NCBI RefSeq assembly: GCF_028622095.1 | Contig: NZ_CP115165.1 | Span: 1,183,501-1,247,500 of the forward strand | Source: Deinococcus aquaticus | GTDB lineage: Bacteria > Deinococcota > Deinococci > Deinococcales > Deinococcaceae | Direction: 5' to 3' | DNA: 64,000 bases | Part shown: positions 54,649 through 62,542 of the stretch, piece by piece | How positions within the stretch are numbered: position 1 is the stretch's first letter | How the letters are laid out: each line of letters opens with the position of its first letter | Program-made: the position numbers and the translations under genes | Notes under the pieces: generated by a model | Told to the model about the DNA's origin: nothing | Databases searched by the model: none | What the model saw: the letters and a program-made list of their open reading frames with translations, nothing else

Positions 54649-55263
54649 TTACGTCTGCGCGTGCTCCTGCTCTCGCTTGCGGCGGATGAACCACGCGACC
54701 GCCGCGACGGCCAGCACCCCTAGGATGATCTTGCTGGCCGGGCCCACGTACTGCTCGACCCGGTCGTAATGCTCGCCCAGCAGGTAGCCCGCCCCGGCCA
54801 GCAGGGTCGCCCACAGGCCCGACCCGATCGCGCTGAACAGCAGGAACTTGGGCATGGGCATCTCGCTCATGCCGGCCGGGAGGCTCAGCAGGCTGCGAAT
54901 GCCGGGCACCATCCGCCCGAACAGCACCGCCTTGGACCCGTGCCGGTCGAACCAGTCGTCGGCTTTCTTGATGTCCTTGCCGCTCAGGGTCAGCCACTTG
55001 CCGTGCTTATCCGCCCAGGCGATCAGGCGGTCCTCACCGAACGCGCGCCCCACGTAGTACAGCGGCAGGGTACCGATCACGCTGCCCAGCGTGCCCATCA
55101 GGATCACCATGATCAGGTTCAGATCCCCCCGGGACGCCGCGAAGCCCGCCGACGGCATGATCAGCTCGCTGGGAATGGGTGGGAACACGTTTTCCAGCAC
55201 CATCAGCAGCAGGATGCCCACGTATCCCATGCTGTCCATCAGTCCCTGTACCCACTCGGCCAT
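54649..55263 (-). CDS. DedA-family membrane protein
   Basis: 204 residues. DedA/VTT motifs: ENVFPPIPSELIMPSAGFAA, GTLGSVIGTLPLYYVGRAFG, FGRMVPGIRSLLSLPAGMSE (the F/GR and G-x3-P signature). DedA proteins translocate phospholipids or undecaprenyl phosphate and support envelope integrity. Four to five helices; a basic C-terminal tail. TAGTCT lies 7 nt before the ATG. Confidence 0.94.
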   Translation of the reverse strand: MAEWVQGLMDSMGYVGILLLMVLENVFPPIPSELIMPSAGFAASRGDLNLIMVILMGTLGSVIGTLPLYYVGRAFGEDRLIAWADKHGKWLTLSGKDIKKADDWFDRHGSKAVLFGRMVPGIRSLLSLPAGMSEMPMPKFLLFSAIGSGLWATLLAGAGYLLGEHYDRVEQYVGPASKIILGVLAVAAVAWFIRRKREQEHAQT

Positions 55264-55366
55264 GCTGCCCAGACTAGCGGGCCAGGGCCGGGACGCGCCT
55301 CCTCCTAAAGTTCGTCATAACCTGAAGGGGGGTGGGTGGCGGCCGGGGCGGCCCTAGACTGAGCGC

Positions 55367-56035
55367 ATGTCTTTTCTTCCGATTCAGGCTGTGATCTTCG
55401 ATTTCGACGGCACCATCCTGGACACCGAAACGCACGAGTTCCGCCGCTGGCAGGCGCTGTACCGCCAGCACGACCGGGAACTGCCGCTCTCGGAATGGCA
55501 GCGCGGCATCGGCACCTGGGACGCCTTCGACCCGTGGGCCGGGCTGCCCGAAACGGTGCAGCGCGACCGGGAGGTCACGCAGGCGATCCTGCGGGACGCC
55601 ATTCACGCCGACATTCAGGCCGCCGACCTGCGTCCCGGCGTGCGCGACGTGCTGAACGCCGTGCGGCCCGCCGGACTGCGCCTCGCCCTGGCGACCAGCA
55701 GCGACCGCGCCTGGGTGACCCGCTGGCTCAGCGAACACGCCCTGCTGGACGCGTTCGAGACGCTCGCCACCCGCGACGACGTGGCCCGCGTGAAACCCGA
55801 CCCGGAACTGTACCTGCTGGCCGCCCGGCAACTGGGCCTGCACCCGTCGGCATGCGTGGCGGTCGAGGACAGCCTGAACGGCGCGACCGCCGCCGTGGCT
55901 GCCGGCATGCGCGTGGTGGTCGTGCCGAACGAGGTGACGGCCACCCAGCCCTTCCCGCCCACCTGGGCCAGACTGGACGGGTTCGAGGGCGGTCTGGAGG
56001 CCCTGCTGGCCGCCGCGCAGACCACGACCCAGTAA
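55367..56035 (+). CDS. HAD-superfamily hydrolase (beta-phosphoglucomutase-like)
   Basis: 222 residues. Motif I FDFDGTILDTE (Asp12 and Asp14), motif II LATSS, motif III Lys in ARVKPDPELY and motif IV VEDSLNGATAA are intact. The cap domain is helical, typical of subfamily I. Likely a sugar phosphatase or mutase; exact substrate unknown. TAGACT (55355-55360) lies 6 nt before the ATG. Confidence 0.93.
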   Translation: MSFLPIQAVIFDFDGTILDTETHEFRRWQALYRQHDRELPLSEWQRGIGTWDAFDPWAGLPETVQRDREVTQAILRDAIHADIQAADLRPGVRDVLNAVRPAGLRLALATSSDRAWVTRWLSEHALLDAFETLATRDDVARVKPDPELYLLAARQLGLHPSACVAVEDSLNGATAAVAAGMRVVVVPNEVTATQPFPPTWARLDGFEGGLEALLAAAQTTTQ

Positions 56036-56068
56036 GCGGGCGCAGGCATCAGGGGCAGCAAATAGAAA

Positions 56069-56107
56069 ATGGAGAGGAGGGGCCGTCTCTGGCGCCCTGC
56101 TCTCCAT
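56069..56107. terminator. Bidirectional terminator between HAD and SDR genes
   Basis: 8-bp stem ATGGAGAG/CTCTCCAT with a long loop, between convergent genes. Confidence 0.6.
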
Positions 56108-56129
56108 GTCCCATGGTCCACTGCCCGGC

Positions 56130-56807
56130 TTACACGTCCGGGTAGACCTTGATTTCCGTGATGTGCGCCCGGTCGGGGCGGCTGAGGGTATGCGCGACGC
56201 TCTTGGCGAGGCCGCGTGGGTCAATCATGGATTCCCAGCTGAGGCCCGCTTCGCGGTTGCTGGGCGTGTCGATGGCGCCCATGGGGTACAGCACGCAGCC
56301 GCGCACGCCCCGGCCCTTGAGTTCGTCGTGCAGGCTCAGGATGTACGCGGCGACGGCGGCCTTGCTGGCCGTGTACAGCGCCGCCCTGGGGCCACTGAGG
56401 CGCGCGGCCTGCCCGGCGCTGACGCCCATCACGATGCCGTCCTTCTGCTTGACCATGTGCGGCAGGACGCCCTGCACGGCGTGAAAGAGGCTGGTCATGT
56501 TCGTGTCGAACAGGTGGCGCAGGTCGTCCGGGGTGGCCTTCTGCGCTTCCTGGGTGCTGAACGCGCCGACCGTGTGAATCAGCGTGTCGACCTTCACCTT
56601 GCGCAGCCGGTCGATGCTGGCCGGGTCGGTCAGGTCCAGGTCGAGGACCTCGGTGGCGGGAAACCGGTCGGCGGCGCGTTCCAGGCTCTCGCCGCGTCCG
56701 ACCAGGACGATCTGCGCGCCGGCATCGTCGAGTTCCTGAGCAATGGCGGTCGCCAGTGCGCCGCCCGCTCCTGTAAGCATGATGGTGGAGGAGCTGAGGT
56801 TCGCCAT
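56130..56807 (-). CDS. SDR-family oxidoreductase
   Basis: 225 residues. The cofactor motif is IMLTGAGGALATAIAQEL (a TGxxxxxA variant), then LDLDLTDPASIDRL, TLIHTVGAFS in place of NNAG, and the catalytic YTASK. A classical SDR fold with unusual NAG replacement (HTVGA). Substrate unknown. TACCCT lies 6 nt before the ATG. Confidence 0.88.
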   Translation of the reverse strand: MANLSSSTIMLTGAGGALATAIAQELDDAGAQIVLVGRGESLERAADRFPATEVLDLDLTDPASIDRLRKVKVDTLIHTVGAFSTQEAQKATPDDLRHLFDTNMTSLFHAVQGVLPHMVKQKDGIVMGVSAGQAARLSGPRAALYTASKAAVAAYILSLHDELKGRGVRGCVLYPMGAIDTPSNREAGLSWESMIDPRGLAKSVAHTLSRPDRAHITEIKVYPDV

Positions 56808-56911
56808 GACCCCAGGGTAACGGGTGATCGGAGATCCCGGGTCACGCGGCCTTCCCGGCGGGCGGGTTGCTTAGCGGAAGGTCAAGGACCTCTCACTCCT
56901 CACGCGGCGTT

Positions 56912-58153
56912 TCAGAGGCGGGGTTCGCCGTACCCGGTTGCCCGGACCTGCGCCCAGTCGCCCTCCCCCAGGATGAACGGCGCGCGTTGCGTGTGGGTGG
57001 TCACGCGCGGCCCGGCGTGCGGGTCGAGGTACACGTCGATCTCGCTGCGGATCCCGAAGCCCCGCGCGGCCGGGTACGTGCCGGGCTCGATGGTCACGGC
57101 CAGTCCGGGCGTCAGGGTGCGGGTGTCGTGCGTTTCGTAATCGTCGAGGTTCGCGCCCGCCCCGTGAATACTGACTCCCAGGTCGTGCCCGGTGCGGTGC
57201 AGGAAGAACGCTTCCCACTCCGGGCCCATGGCGTCGCGGGCGGCTCGGTCTGCCATCCAGCCCTGCAACTCTCCCCAGCCGCGCGCTGCGTACCCGTCCT
57301 GAAGGGTGCGCAGCGCGGCGTCACGGGCGGCCGCCACGGCGTCCCAGGCGCCCAGGTACTCGGGCGTGGGCGTCCCGGCGAACCCGACCCAGGTGACGTC
57401 CGCGAAGGGGCGGCCCGGTTCCTGCGCCCACAGGTCGATCAGTACGCACTCGCCTTCTTTCAGGGTGGCGTGCCGTTCCGGGCTGGGTTCGTAGTGGCTG
57501 TCGGCGGCGTTCACGCCGAAACTCACGTTCACGGGGTGCCCGGCGCTCATGCCGGCCGCCGCGATCTGCCGCATGATCACGGCCTGCGCGTCCAGTTCCG
57601 TGACCGGCTGCCCGGCCCGCAGGCGCTCGTGAATCAGGCGGAAGGCATCGTCCTTGGCGGTCATCAGTACGGCCACGGCCCGCTCGTGCGCGGCCAGATC
57701 GTCGGCACTCCAGGCCAGGAATGACTGAAGCAGGTCCGCGCTGCTGTGAATCCCGGCAGCCCCGGCCGCCCGCACGCGCTCGACCGTCCCGGCGTCCACG
57801 CGGCTCACGTACGGGACCGCGCCGCCCGCGCTGTACTCCATCGCTAGGGTGCGGCCCTGCACGACCTCGCGCAGCGCGGCATCCAACTGTCCGTGCGACC
57901 CGAAGGCGCGGCGCTCGGCGTTCCAGTGGCGGGTGATCTCACCCCAGGTGCCGCCCTCGATGTGGTTATGCAGCACCACGGCCTGCCCGCTGCGCGGCAC
58001 CCACACGAAAAATCGCCGGGTCAGGAACGCCCCACTGGGGAGGTTCAGCACGGTGCGGGCGTGCGGGTTCAGACCCTGGAAGTCGTACACCAGCCAGCCG
58101 TCCAGGCTGGTCGCGGCGAGGGCCTGCTGCATGCGCGTGATCGGTGAGGTCAT
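56912..58153 (-). CDS. M24-family metallopeptidase (Xaa-Pro aminopeptidase-like)
   Basis: 413 residues. An N-terminal creatinase-like domain (1-160) precedes the pita-bread domain with five metal ligands: Asp in VLIDLWAQ, Asp in FADVTWVGF, His in GHDLGVSIHG, Glu in TIEPGTYPA and Glu in IRSEIDVYL. It removes N-terminal residues before proline or acts on small Xaa-Pro peptides. The ATG at 58153 follows TAGGCT by 7 nt; upstream in-frame codons are not supported. Confidence 0.92.
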   Translation of the reverse strand: MTSPITRMQQALAATSLDGWLVYDFQGLNPHARTVLNLPSGAFLTRRFFVWVPRSGQAVVLHNHIEGGTWGEITRHWNAERRAFGSHGQLDAALREVVQGRTLAMEYSAGGAVPYVSRVDAGTVERVRAAGAAGIHSSADLLQSFLAWSADDLAAHERAVAVLMTAKDDAFRLIHERLRAGQPVTELDAQAVIMRQIAAAGMSAGHPVNVSFGVNAADSHYEPSPERHATLKEGECVLIDLWAQEPGRPFADVTWVGFAGTPTPEYLGAWDAVAAARDAALRTLQDGYAARGWGELQGWMADRAARDAMGPEWEAFFLHRTGHDLGVSIHGAGANLDDYETHDTRTLTPGLAVTIEPGTYPAARGFGIRSEIDVYLDPHAGPRVTTHTQRAPFILGEGDWAQVRATGYGEPRL

Positions 58154-58229
58154 GCCGCCCAGCCTAACGCGGGGGCCGCGTGGGCCTGTCGGCCAGGACG
58201 GACAGCCCACGCACCCGCCGCGCAGGAAC

Positions 58230-58262
58230 GCGCCGCCCTTCCGGGAACAGGAGGGGCGGCGC
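58230..58262 (-). terminator. Terminator after the secreted GCHPNDCDWG-type gene
   Basis: 9-bp stem GCGCCGCCC/GGGCGGCGC in the 216-bp gap. Confidence 0.65.
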
Positions 58263-58369
58263 GGCTATCAGGATTGACGGCTGGCAGGATCGCAAGGCGG
58301 GAGGGTCGGCAGGGGCGAGGGTCGGGCGGTGGGGGGTTCGCCCACCTGACCGCGGGTGCTCGCCCCGCG

Positions 58370-58843
58370 TCAGCGGTAGCGGGTGAACGCGTCGCGCGAG
58401 GCGTAGTTCTGGCGGCCGCTGCCGTCCGTGAACTGCGTCAGGGCCTGCACGTCCAGCCGGCCGCGCGTGAAGGTCATGACCAGCGTGGTGTTCGAGAAGC
58501 CCTTGGCGTATACGGCGGTGGCGGTCAGGTGGTTGGTGTCGCTGACGCTGGCGCCGTACGTGAGGACCGGGGCGCTGCCCCAGTCGCAGTCGTTGGGGTG
58601 GCAGCGGCCGAACACCTGCACGGTCAGTGGGCCGTTGCCGCTGCGGGTCACGTTCACGCGGGTGATGCCGCTGGTGGCGACGTTGCTGTTCACCCAGGTG
58701 CCCACGAAGTCGGCGGGCGCCGCCTGCGCGCTTTGCGGAACGAGTAGCCCGGCGAGACTCAGCGCGGCCAGCAGCGCGGCGGGGCGGGAGGAGCGGGGGG
58801 CGTGGGCGGCCAGGGTGCAGGTGGGCTGGGTGCGTGCGGTCAT
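58370..58843 (-). CDS. Secreted beta-rich protein with RCHPNDCDWG motif
   Basis: 157 residues. A basic N-terminus and a hydrophobic signal (about 24-43, cut after AQAA) lead to a small domain: ADFVGTWVNSNVATSGITRV, LTVQVFGRCHPNDCDWGSAP and LVMTFTRGRLDV. The two Cys in FGRCHPNDCDWG probably form a disulfide. The motif recurs in exported proteins of several phyla without known function. AGGAG lies 7 nt before the ATG. Confidence 0.8.
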   Translation of the reverse strand: MTARTQPTCTLAAHAPRSSRPAALLAALSLAGLLVPQSAQAAPADFVGTWVNSNVATSGITRVNVTRSGNGPLTVQVFGRCHPNDCDWGSAPVLTYGASVSDTNHLTATAVYAKGFSNTTLVMTFTRGRLDVQALTQFTDGSGRQNYASRDAFTRYR

Positions 58844-59039
58844 GGCGGGTCTCCTGGGTGGGTGCGCGGGGGCGGGGGAACGGGGGCGTGGCGGCTGAAG
58901 GTTCACCGGGTCGGAACGCCGTCTGGGACGCTGTTCCTGCTGGTGAACTCAGGGTACGCGGCCCCCCGTGAGCGGCCCATGATCGCGGGCAGTCAGGTGA
59001 GCGTCAGGCATGATCGGCAGGTGCGGGGTGGGGTGCGGG

Positions 59040-60668
59040 TCAGCGGCTGCTGCTGTCCGGTGTGGCGGGCGGCAGGCTCTGCACGGCCGCGAACGCCCGC
59101 GCCTGCGCGAGATTCCAGCTGCGCCAGTCGGGTGTGCGGCCGTACCCGGCGCGCAGGAGGTTGATCAGGTCCTGCCGCTGCGTGCAGCCGGGCGCCGTGC
59201 CGGGACCGCAGGCCGGGAGGGTCAGGGCGTCCACGTGCCGCACGAGGTCCGGCACGGCGCCCGCGCCCAGCTGCGCCAGTTCCGCCGCGCTGACCCGCTG
59301 CGGCGTGAGGCGCAGGTCGTTCGTGACGCCCGACAGGTGCCGGTGAATGTTCACGCGGGCAATCAGCGCGGCTGGATTCAGGGCCGTGAGGGTCAGCAGG
59401 GTCAGCAGGCCGCCCAGCAGGGCCGGGAACGCGAACCGGTCGGTGTCGCCGCGCCACAGTCGCCATGCCAGCCACGCCAGGGTCAGGGTGATCCACGTCA
59501 GGAACGCGGCCCCCAGCACCCGCGTCTCGCTCAGGCCGTACGCCTGCGTGTACAGCGTCCAGCGTTGCGCGGCGCTGGCCAGGATCACGGCCAGTGGCAG
59601 CAGCACCGCGGCCGTCAACGCCCGGAAGCCCACAGAGGTCCGCGTGCCCGGGGCGCTCAGGCTGTGCGCGCCGAGCAGCACGCCGGCCGTCAGGAACGCC
59701 ACGGTCATCAGTTCCGTGAAGCCCCGCCGGATGAACGAGGCGTACGTCTCCCCGTCGGGCAGGCTGCCGCCCAGCAGCGCCGGGAGTTGCAGGGCGGCGA
59801 AGGTCACGAACAGCGCGGCCAGCGCCGCGAGCGGCAGGCCCGTCTCGGTCAGGCCCAGACGCGCGGCAGGAGCCGGGATGCGCAGAAGGGACGGGCGGGC
59901 GGCCAGCAGCGCCGGGTACAGCAGCCCGCCGGCCAGGGCGCACCACACCAGCAGCGTGACCGTCCACGAGAACGCCCCGTCCAGCTTCAGGTTCCAGCGC
60001 AGAGGCGCGGTGCCCAGCTGTGCGAACCGGGCGTCCGCGCCCGCCAGCAGCGCCCCGAACACCAGCAGGACCGGCACGGTCAGGGCCAGGCCCAGCGCGA
60101 TCCGGCCCGCGCGGCCCGGTGGTCCCTGCCGGGCCGGTGGGCGCAGCCGCTCCCAGGGAAAGCGGGCCAGCAGCGTCAGCGGTCCGTAGGCCAGCCGCAG
60201 GCCGGCGCTCAGCAGTGCGCCCAGCAGGTGCGCGGGCCCGGCGCGACGCAGTCCGGCGAAGCCCGATCCGTCACGGCGTATGAATGACAGGCCCAGAGCC
60301 AGCGAGGTCAGCAGTGCCAGGGCGCCCAGCACGCCCAGTTGCGGGGTGGGCGCCCGTAGCGTGAAGCTCAGGCCGAACGCCACGGCGGTCAGCAGCAGCG
60401 TCATTGCTGCCCGGTCGGGTCGCTCGCCCCGGTGGCGCAGCGTCCACAGGACCGCGCCGGTCAGCAGGACCAGCCAGACACTCAGGTTCAGGCCCAGTCC
60501 GGGCGTGCCGTGCGTGAGCAGGTGCGCGGCGGCGCCCAGGCCCAGCGCCAGCAGCAGGGGCGTGGCGGTCAGGACCGGGGACGGGGCGTCCGGGGCCGCG
60601 TCCGCCGGGATCTGGGCGTCCAGAGCTGTGGGGCCGGGCAGCGCGGGGCCGGACTCGTCTGAAGTCAT
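59040..60668 (-). CDS. DUF4153/DUF4173 polytopic membrane protein
   Basis: 542 residues with about 11-12 hydrophobic helices. The DUF4173 core is GETYASFIRRGFTELMTVAF, preceded by a segment with ALPALLGG-like turns. The C-terminal ~120 residues are soluble (RVNIHRHLSGVTNDLRL onward). Function unknown; the family is often near envelope stress genes. The ATG at 60668 follows TACGGT by 6 nt. Confidence 0.85.
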   Translation of the reverse strand: MTSDESGPALPGPTALDAQIPADAAPDAPSPVLTATPLLLALGLGAAAHLLTHGTPGLGLNLSVWLVLLTGAVLWTLRHRGERPDRAAMTLLLTAVAFGLSFTLRAPTPQLGVLGALALLTSLALGLSFIRRDGSGFAGLRRAGPAHLLGALLSAGLRLAYGPLTLLARFPWERLRPPARQGPPGRAGRIALGLALTVPVLLVFGALLAGADARFAQLGTAPLRWNLKLDGAFSWTVTLLVWCALAGGLLYPALLAARPSLLRIPAPAARLGLTETGLPLAALAALFVTFAALQLPALLGGSLPDGETYASFIRRGFTELMTVAFLTAGVLLGAHSLSAPGTRTSVGFRALTAAVLLPLAVILASAAQRWTLYTQAYGLSETRVLGAAFLTWITLTLAWLAWRLWRGDTDRFAFPALLGGLLTLLTLTALNPAALIARVNIHRHLSGVTNDLRLTPQRVSAAELAQLGAGAVPDLVRHVDALTLPACGPGTAPGCTQRQDLINLLRAGYGRTPDWRSWNLAQARAFAAVQSLPPATPDSSSR

Positions 60669-60765
60669 GCCCGCACCGTACCCACGGGCCGCCCGGAAGG
60701 CGTCCACCGAAAGCAGTGAACCGAAAGGTGTGTGTCGGCCAGACGGGGTGCGCCGCACAGAAGCG

Positions 60766-60793
60766 CCCCGCCCGGCGTGAGGTCCGGGCGGGG
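60766..60793 (-). terminator. Terminator after the ABC permease gene
   Basis: Perfect 10-bp stem CCCCGCCCGG/CCGGGCGGGG with an 8-nt loop. Confidence 0.85.
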
Positions 60794-60813
60794 AAAGGGG
60801 CGGTACGGTCTGT

Positions 60814-61485
60814 TCAGCTGCCGCGCGAGAAGCGGCGTTCCAGGACGCGCTGCACGACTTCCAGCAGGCTGCTGACCGCCCAGTAGATCAGCGCCGCCGC
60901 GAGGTACGGCCCGAACGGCTCGAAGGTCCGCGCGATCACCAGTTGCGCGCTGCGCAGCAGTTCCACGACCGTGATCACGCTGACCAGCGAGGTGTCCTTC
61001 ACCAGCCCGATCAGGGTGTTACTCATGCTGGGCAGCGCCACCCGCGCGGCCTGCGGTAGCACGATCAGCCGCATGGTCTGCCCGGCGTTCAGGCCCAGGC
61101 TGGTCGCGGCCTCCCGCTGGCCCCTGGGGATGCTCAGGATGGCGGCGCGGATGGTCTCGCTGAGGTACGCGGCGGCGTTCAGGGTCAGGGCGATCACGCC
61201 GCCCGCGATGGGGTTCAGCGTGATGCCCAGGCTGGGCAGCCCGTAGTAGATGACGAAAATCTGCACCAGCAGCGGCGTGCCACGGATGAACGACACGTAC
61301 AGGCTGCTCAGGCCCCGCACCCAGCCCAGCCGGGACAGCCGCGCCAGCGCCACCAGGAAGCCCAGCGGCAGGCCCAGCAGCATGGCGGCCAGCGCGAATC
61401 CCAGCGTGACGGGCAGCGCGCCCAGCAGGGTCGGCAGGGACGTCCAGGCGCTCTGGAGGACAAGTTGCAGCTGTTCAGTGTTCAT
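60814..61485 (-). CDS. Amino-acid ABC transporter permease (HisM/TcyB-like)
   Basis: 223 residues. Five helices and the EAA loop EAATSLGLNAGQTMRLIVLP (Ala-Gly-x-Gly region) of polar amino-acid permeases; SFIRGTPLLVQIFVIYYGLP is the family-typical second segment. It forms the inner-membrane channel with the binding protein upstream. No ATPase gene follows; the operon ends in a terminator, so the ATPase must be encoded elsewhere. GGAGAA lies just before the ATG. Confidence 0.93.
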   Translation of the reverse strand: MNTEQLQLVLQSAWTSLPTLLGALPVTLGFALAAMLLGLPLGFLVALARLSRLGWVRGLSSLYVSFIRGTPLLVQIFVIYYGLPSLGITLNPIAGGVIALTLNAAAYLSETIRAAILSIPRGQREAATSLGLNAGQTMRLIVLPQAARVALPSMSNTLIGLVKDTSLVSVITVVELLRSAQLVIARTFEPFGPYLAAALIYWAVSSLLEVVQRVLERRFSRGS

Positions 61486-61510
61486 GGGTTCTCCGGGCGG
61501 GGAATGAGGG

Positions 61511-61555
61511 GTGGGCTACGAGCCCTGAGGAATATCCTCTCATCTCGTAGCCCAC
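61511..61555 (-). terminator. Intercistronic hairpin between binding protein and permease genes
   Basis: Perfect 12-bp stem GTGGGCTACGAG/CTCGTAGCCCAC. It probably protects or stops part of the transcript, giving more binding protein than permease. Confidence 0.75.
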
Positions 61556-61574
61556 TCCTGAGGCGCGGTGACGT

Positions 61575-62342
61575 TCAGGGTTTGCTGACGTCCTGCCCGA
61601 ACCACTGGCGGCTGATCTTGGTGTAGGTGCCGTCTGCCTTGATCTGCAGCAGGGCCCGGTCCACAGCTGCTTTGAGGCTGGTGTTGCTTTTCTTCATGGC
61701 GATGCCCACGGGTTGCGCGTCACCGATGACGCCCGCGCCGCGTACCGGGAGGTTCTGGGATTTGATCAGGTACCCGACGAGCAGGCGGTCGTTGTACGCG
61801 GCGTCCAGGCGGCCCGTGGCGAGGTCCGCGAGGTACTCGGGCGCGCCGGGGTACGTGACGATGTTGATGCCGCCCGCGTCACGCAGGCCCTTCTCGTAGT
61901 TGCTGCCCAGGCCCACGCCCACGCGCTTGCCTTTCAGGTCGGCCAGGGTTTTGGGTGCGAAGCTGCCAGTCTTCTTCACGATGATCTGCGGGCTGGAGTA
62001 AGCGTAGGGTCGGCTGAATCCGATGGTCTTCTCGCGTTCGGGGTTGATGCCGACCTGATTGACGATCACGTCGTACTTGTTGGCCTGCAGGCCGGCGAGG
62101 ATGCCGCTCCATTCAGTCAGGACGAACTCGGCTTTCAGGCCCATCTTGGCGGCCACGGCTTTGGCGATGTCCACGTCGAAGCCGGTCAGGTTGCCTTTCG
62201 CGTCGCGGTAGGTGAAGGGCGCGTAGGTGCCTTCCATGCCGATTTTCAGCACGCCTTTTTGCAGGGTGGTGGGGGTGGCGGCGCTGGCGGTGACGGTCAG
62301 TGAGGCGGCGAGCGCCAGGGTGGTGCGGGTCAGGGTGTTCAT
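61575..62342 (-). CDS. Amino-acid (cystine-type) ABC substrate-binding protein
   Basis: 255 residues with a signal peptide (1-21, ASA). Type II periplasmic binding fold: LKIGMEGTYAPFTYRDAKGN, GFDVDIAKAVAAKMG, WSGILAGLQANKYDV and DAAYNDRLLVGYLI. It resembles FliY/TcyA cystine-binding proteins. AAGGAG lies 7 nt before the ATG. An AT-rich promoter region with TGTATTTTGTACA lies upstream. First gene of a two-gene uptake operon. Confidence 0.92.
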   Translation of the reverse strand: MNTLTRTTLALAASLTVTASAATPTTLQKGVLKIGMEGTYAPFTYRDAKGNLTGFDVDIAKAVAAKMGLKAEFVLTEWSGILAGLQANKYDVIVNQVGINPEREKTIGFSRPYAYSSPQIIVKKTGSFAPKTLADLKGKRVGVGLGSNYEKGLRDAGGINIVTYPGAPEYLADLATGRLDAAYNDRLLVGYLIKSQNLPVRGAGVIGDAQPVGIAMKKSNTSLKAAVDRALLQIKADGTYTKISRQWFGQDVSKP

Positions 62343-62397
62343 GGTGGGACTCCTTGGGTGGGGCGGGTGGGGGAGACCTGCTGGTCCCCGCCCGGAA

Positions 62398-62430
62398 GTC
62401 ATTAGTGTACAAAATACATCAACTTTGATT
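62398..62430. promoter_or_regulatory. AT-rich promoter/operator region of the cystine-type ABC operon
   Basis: A 33-bp AT-rich island in very GC-rich DNA. It contains TGTA-TTTTG-TACA (minus strand), a 13-bp imperfect palindrome, and possible TACACT and TTGATG boxes. It lies 56-88 bp upstream of the ATG. Confidence 0.4.
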
Positions 62431-62542
62431 GCGATCCGGCTTGCACACTGCGGGCTGTCCTTCCTGAGCGTCCTCTCACGCGGCCGTCAGGCCCGCAAGC
62501 ACGGGTACGGTTGACCCGGCCCCCTCCTACTACACTCGGCGC

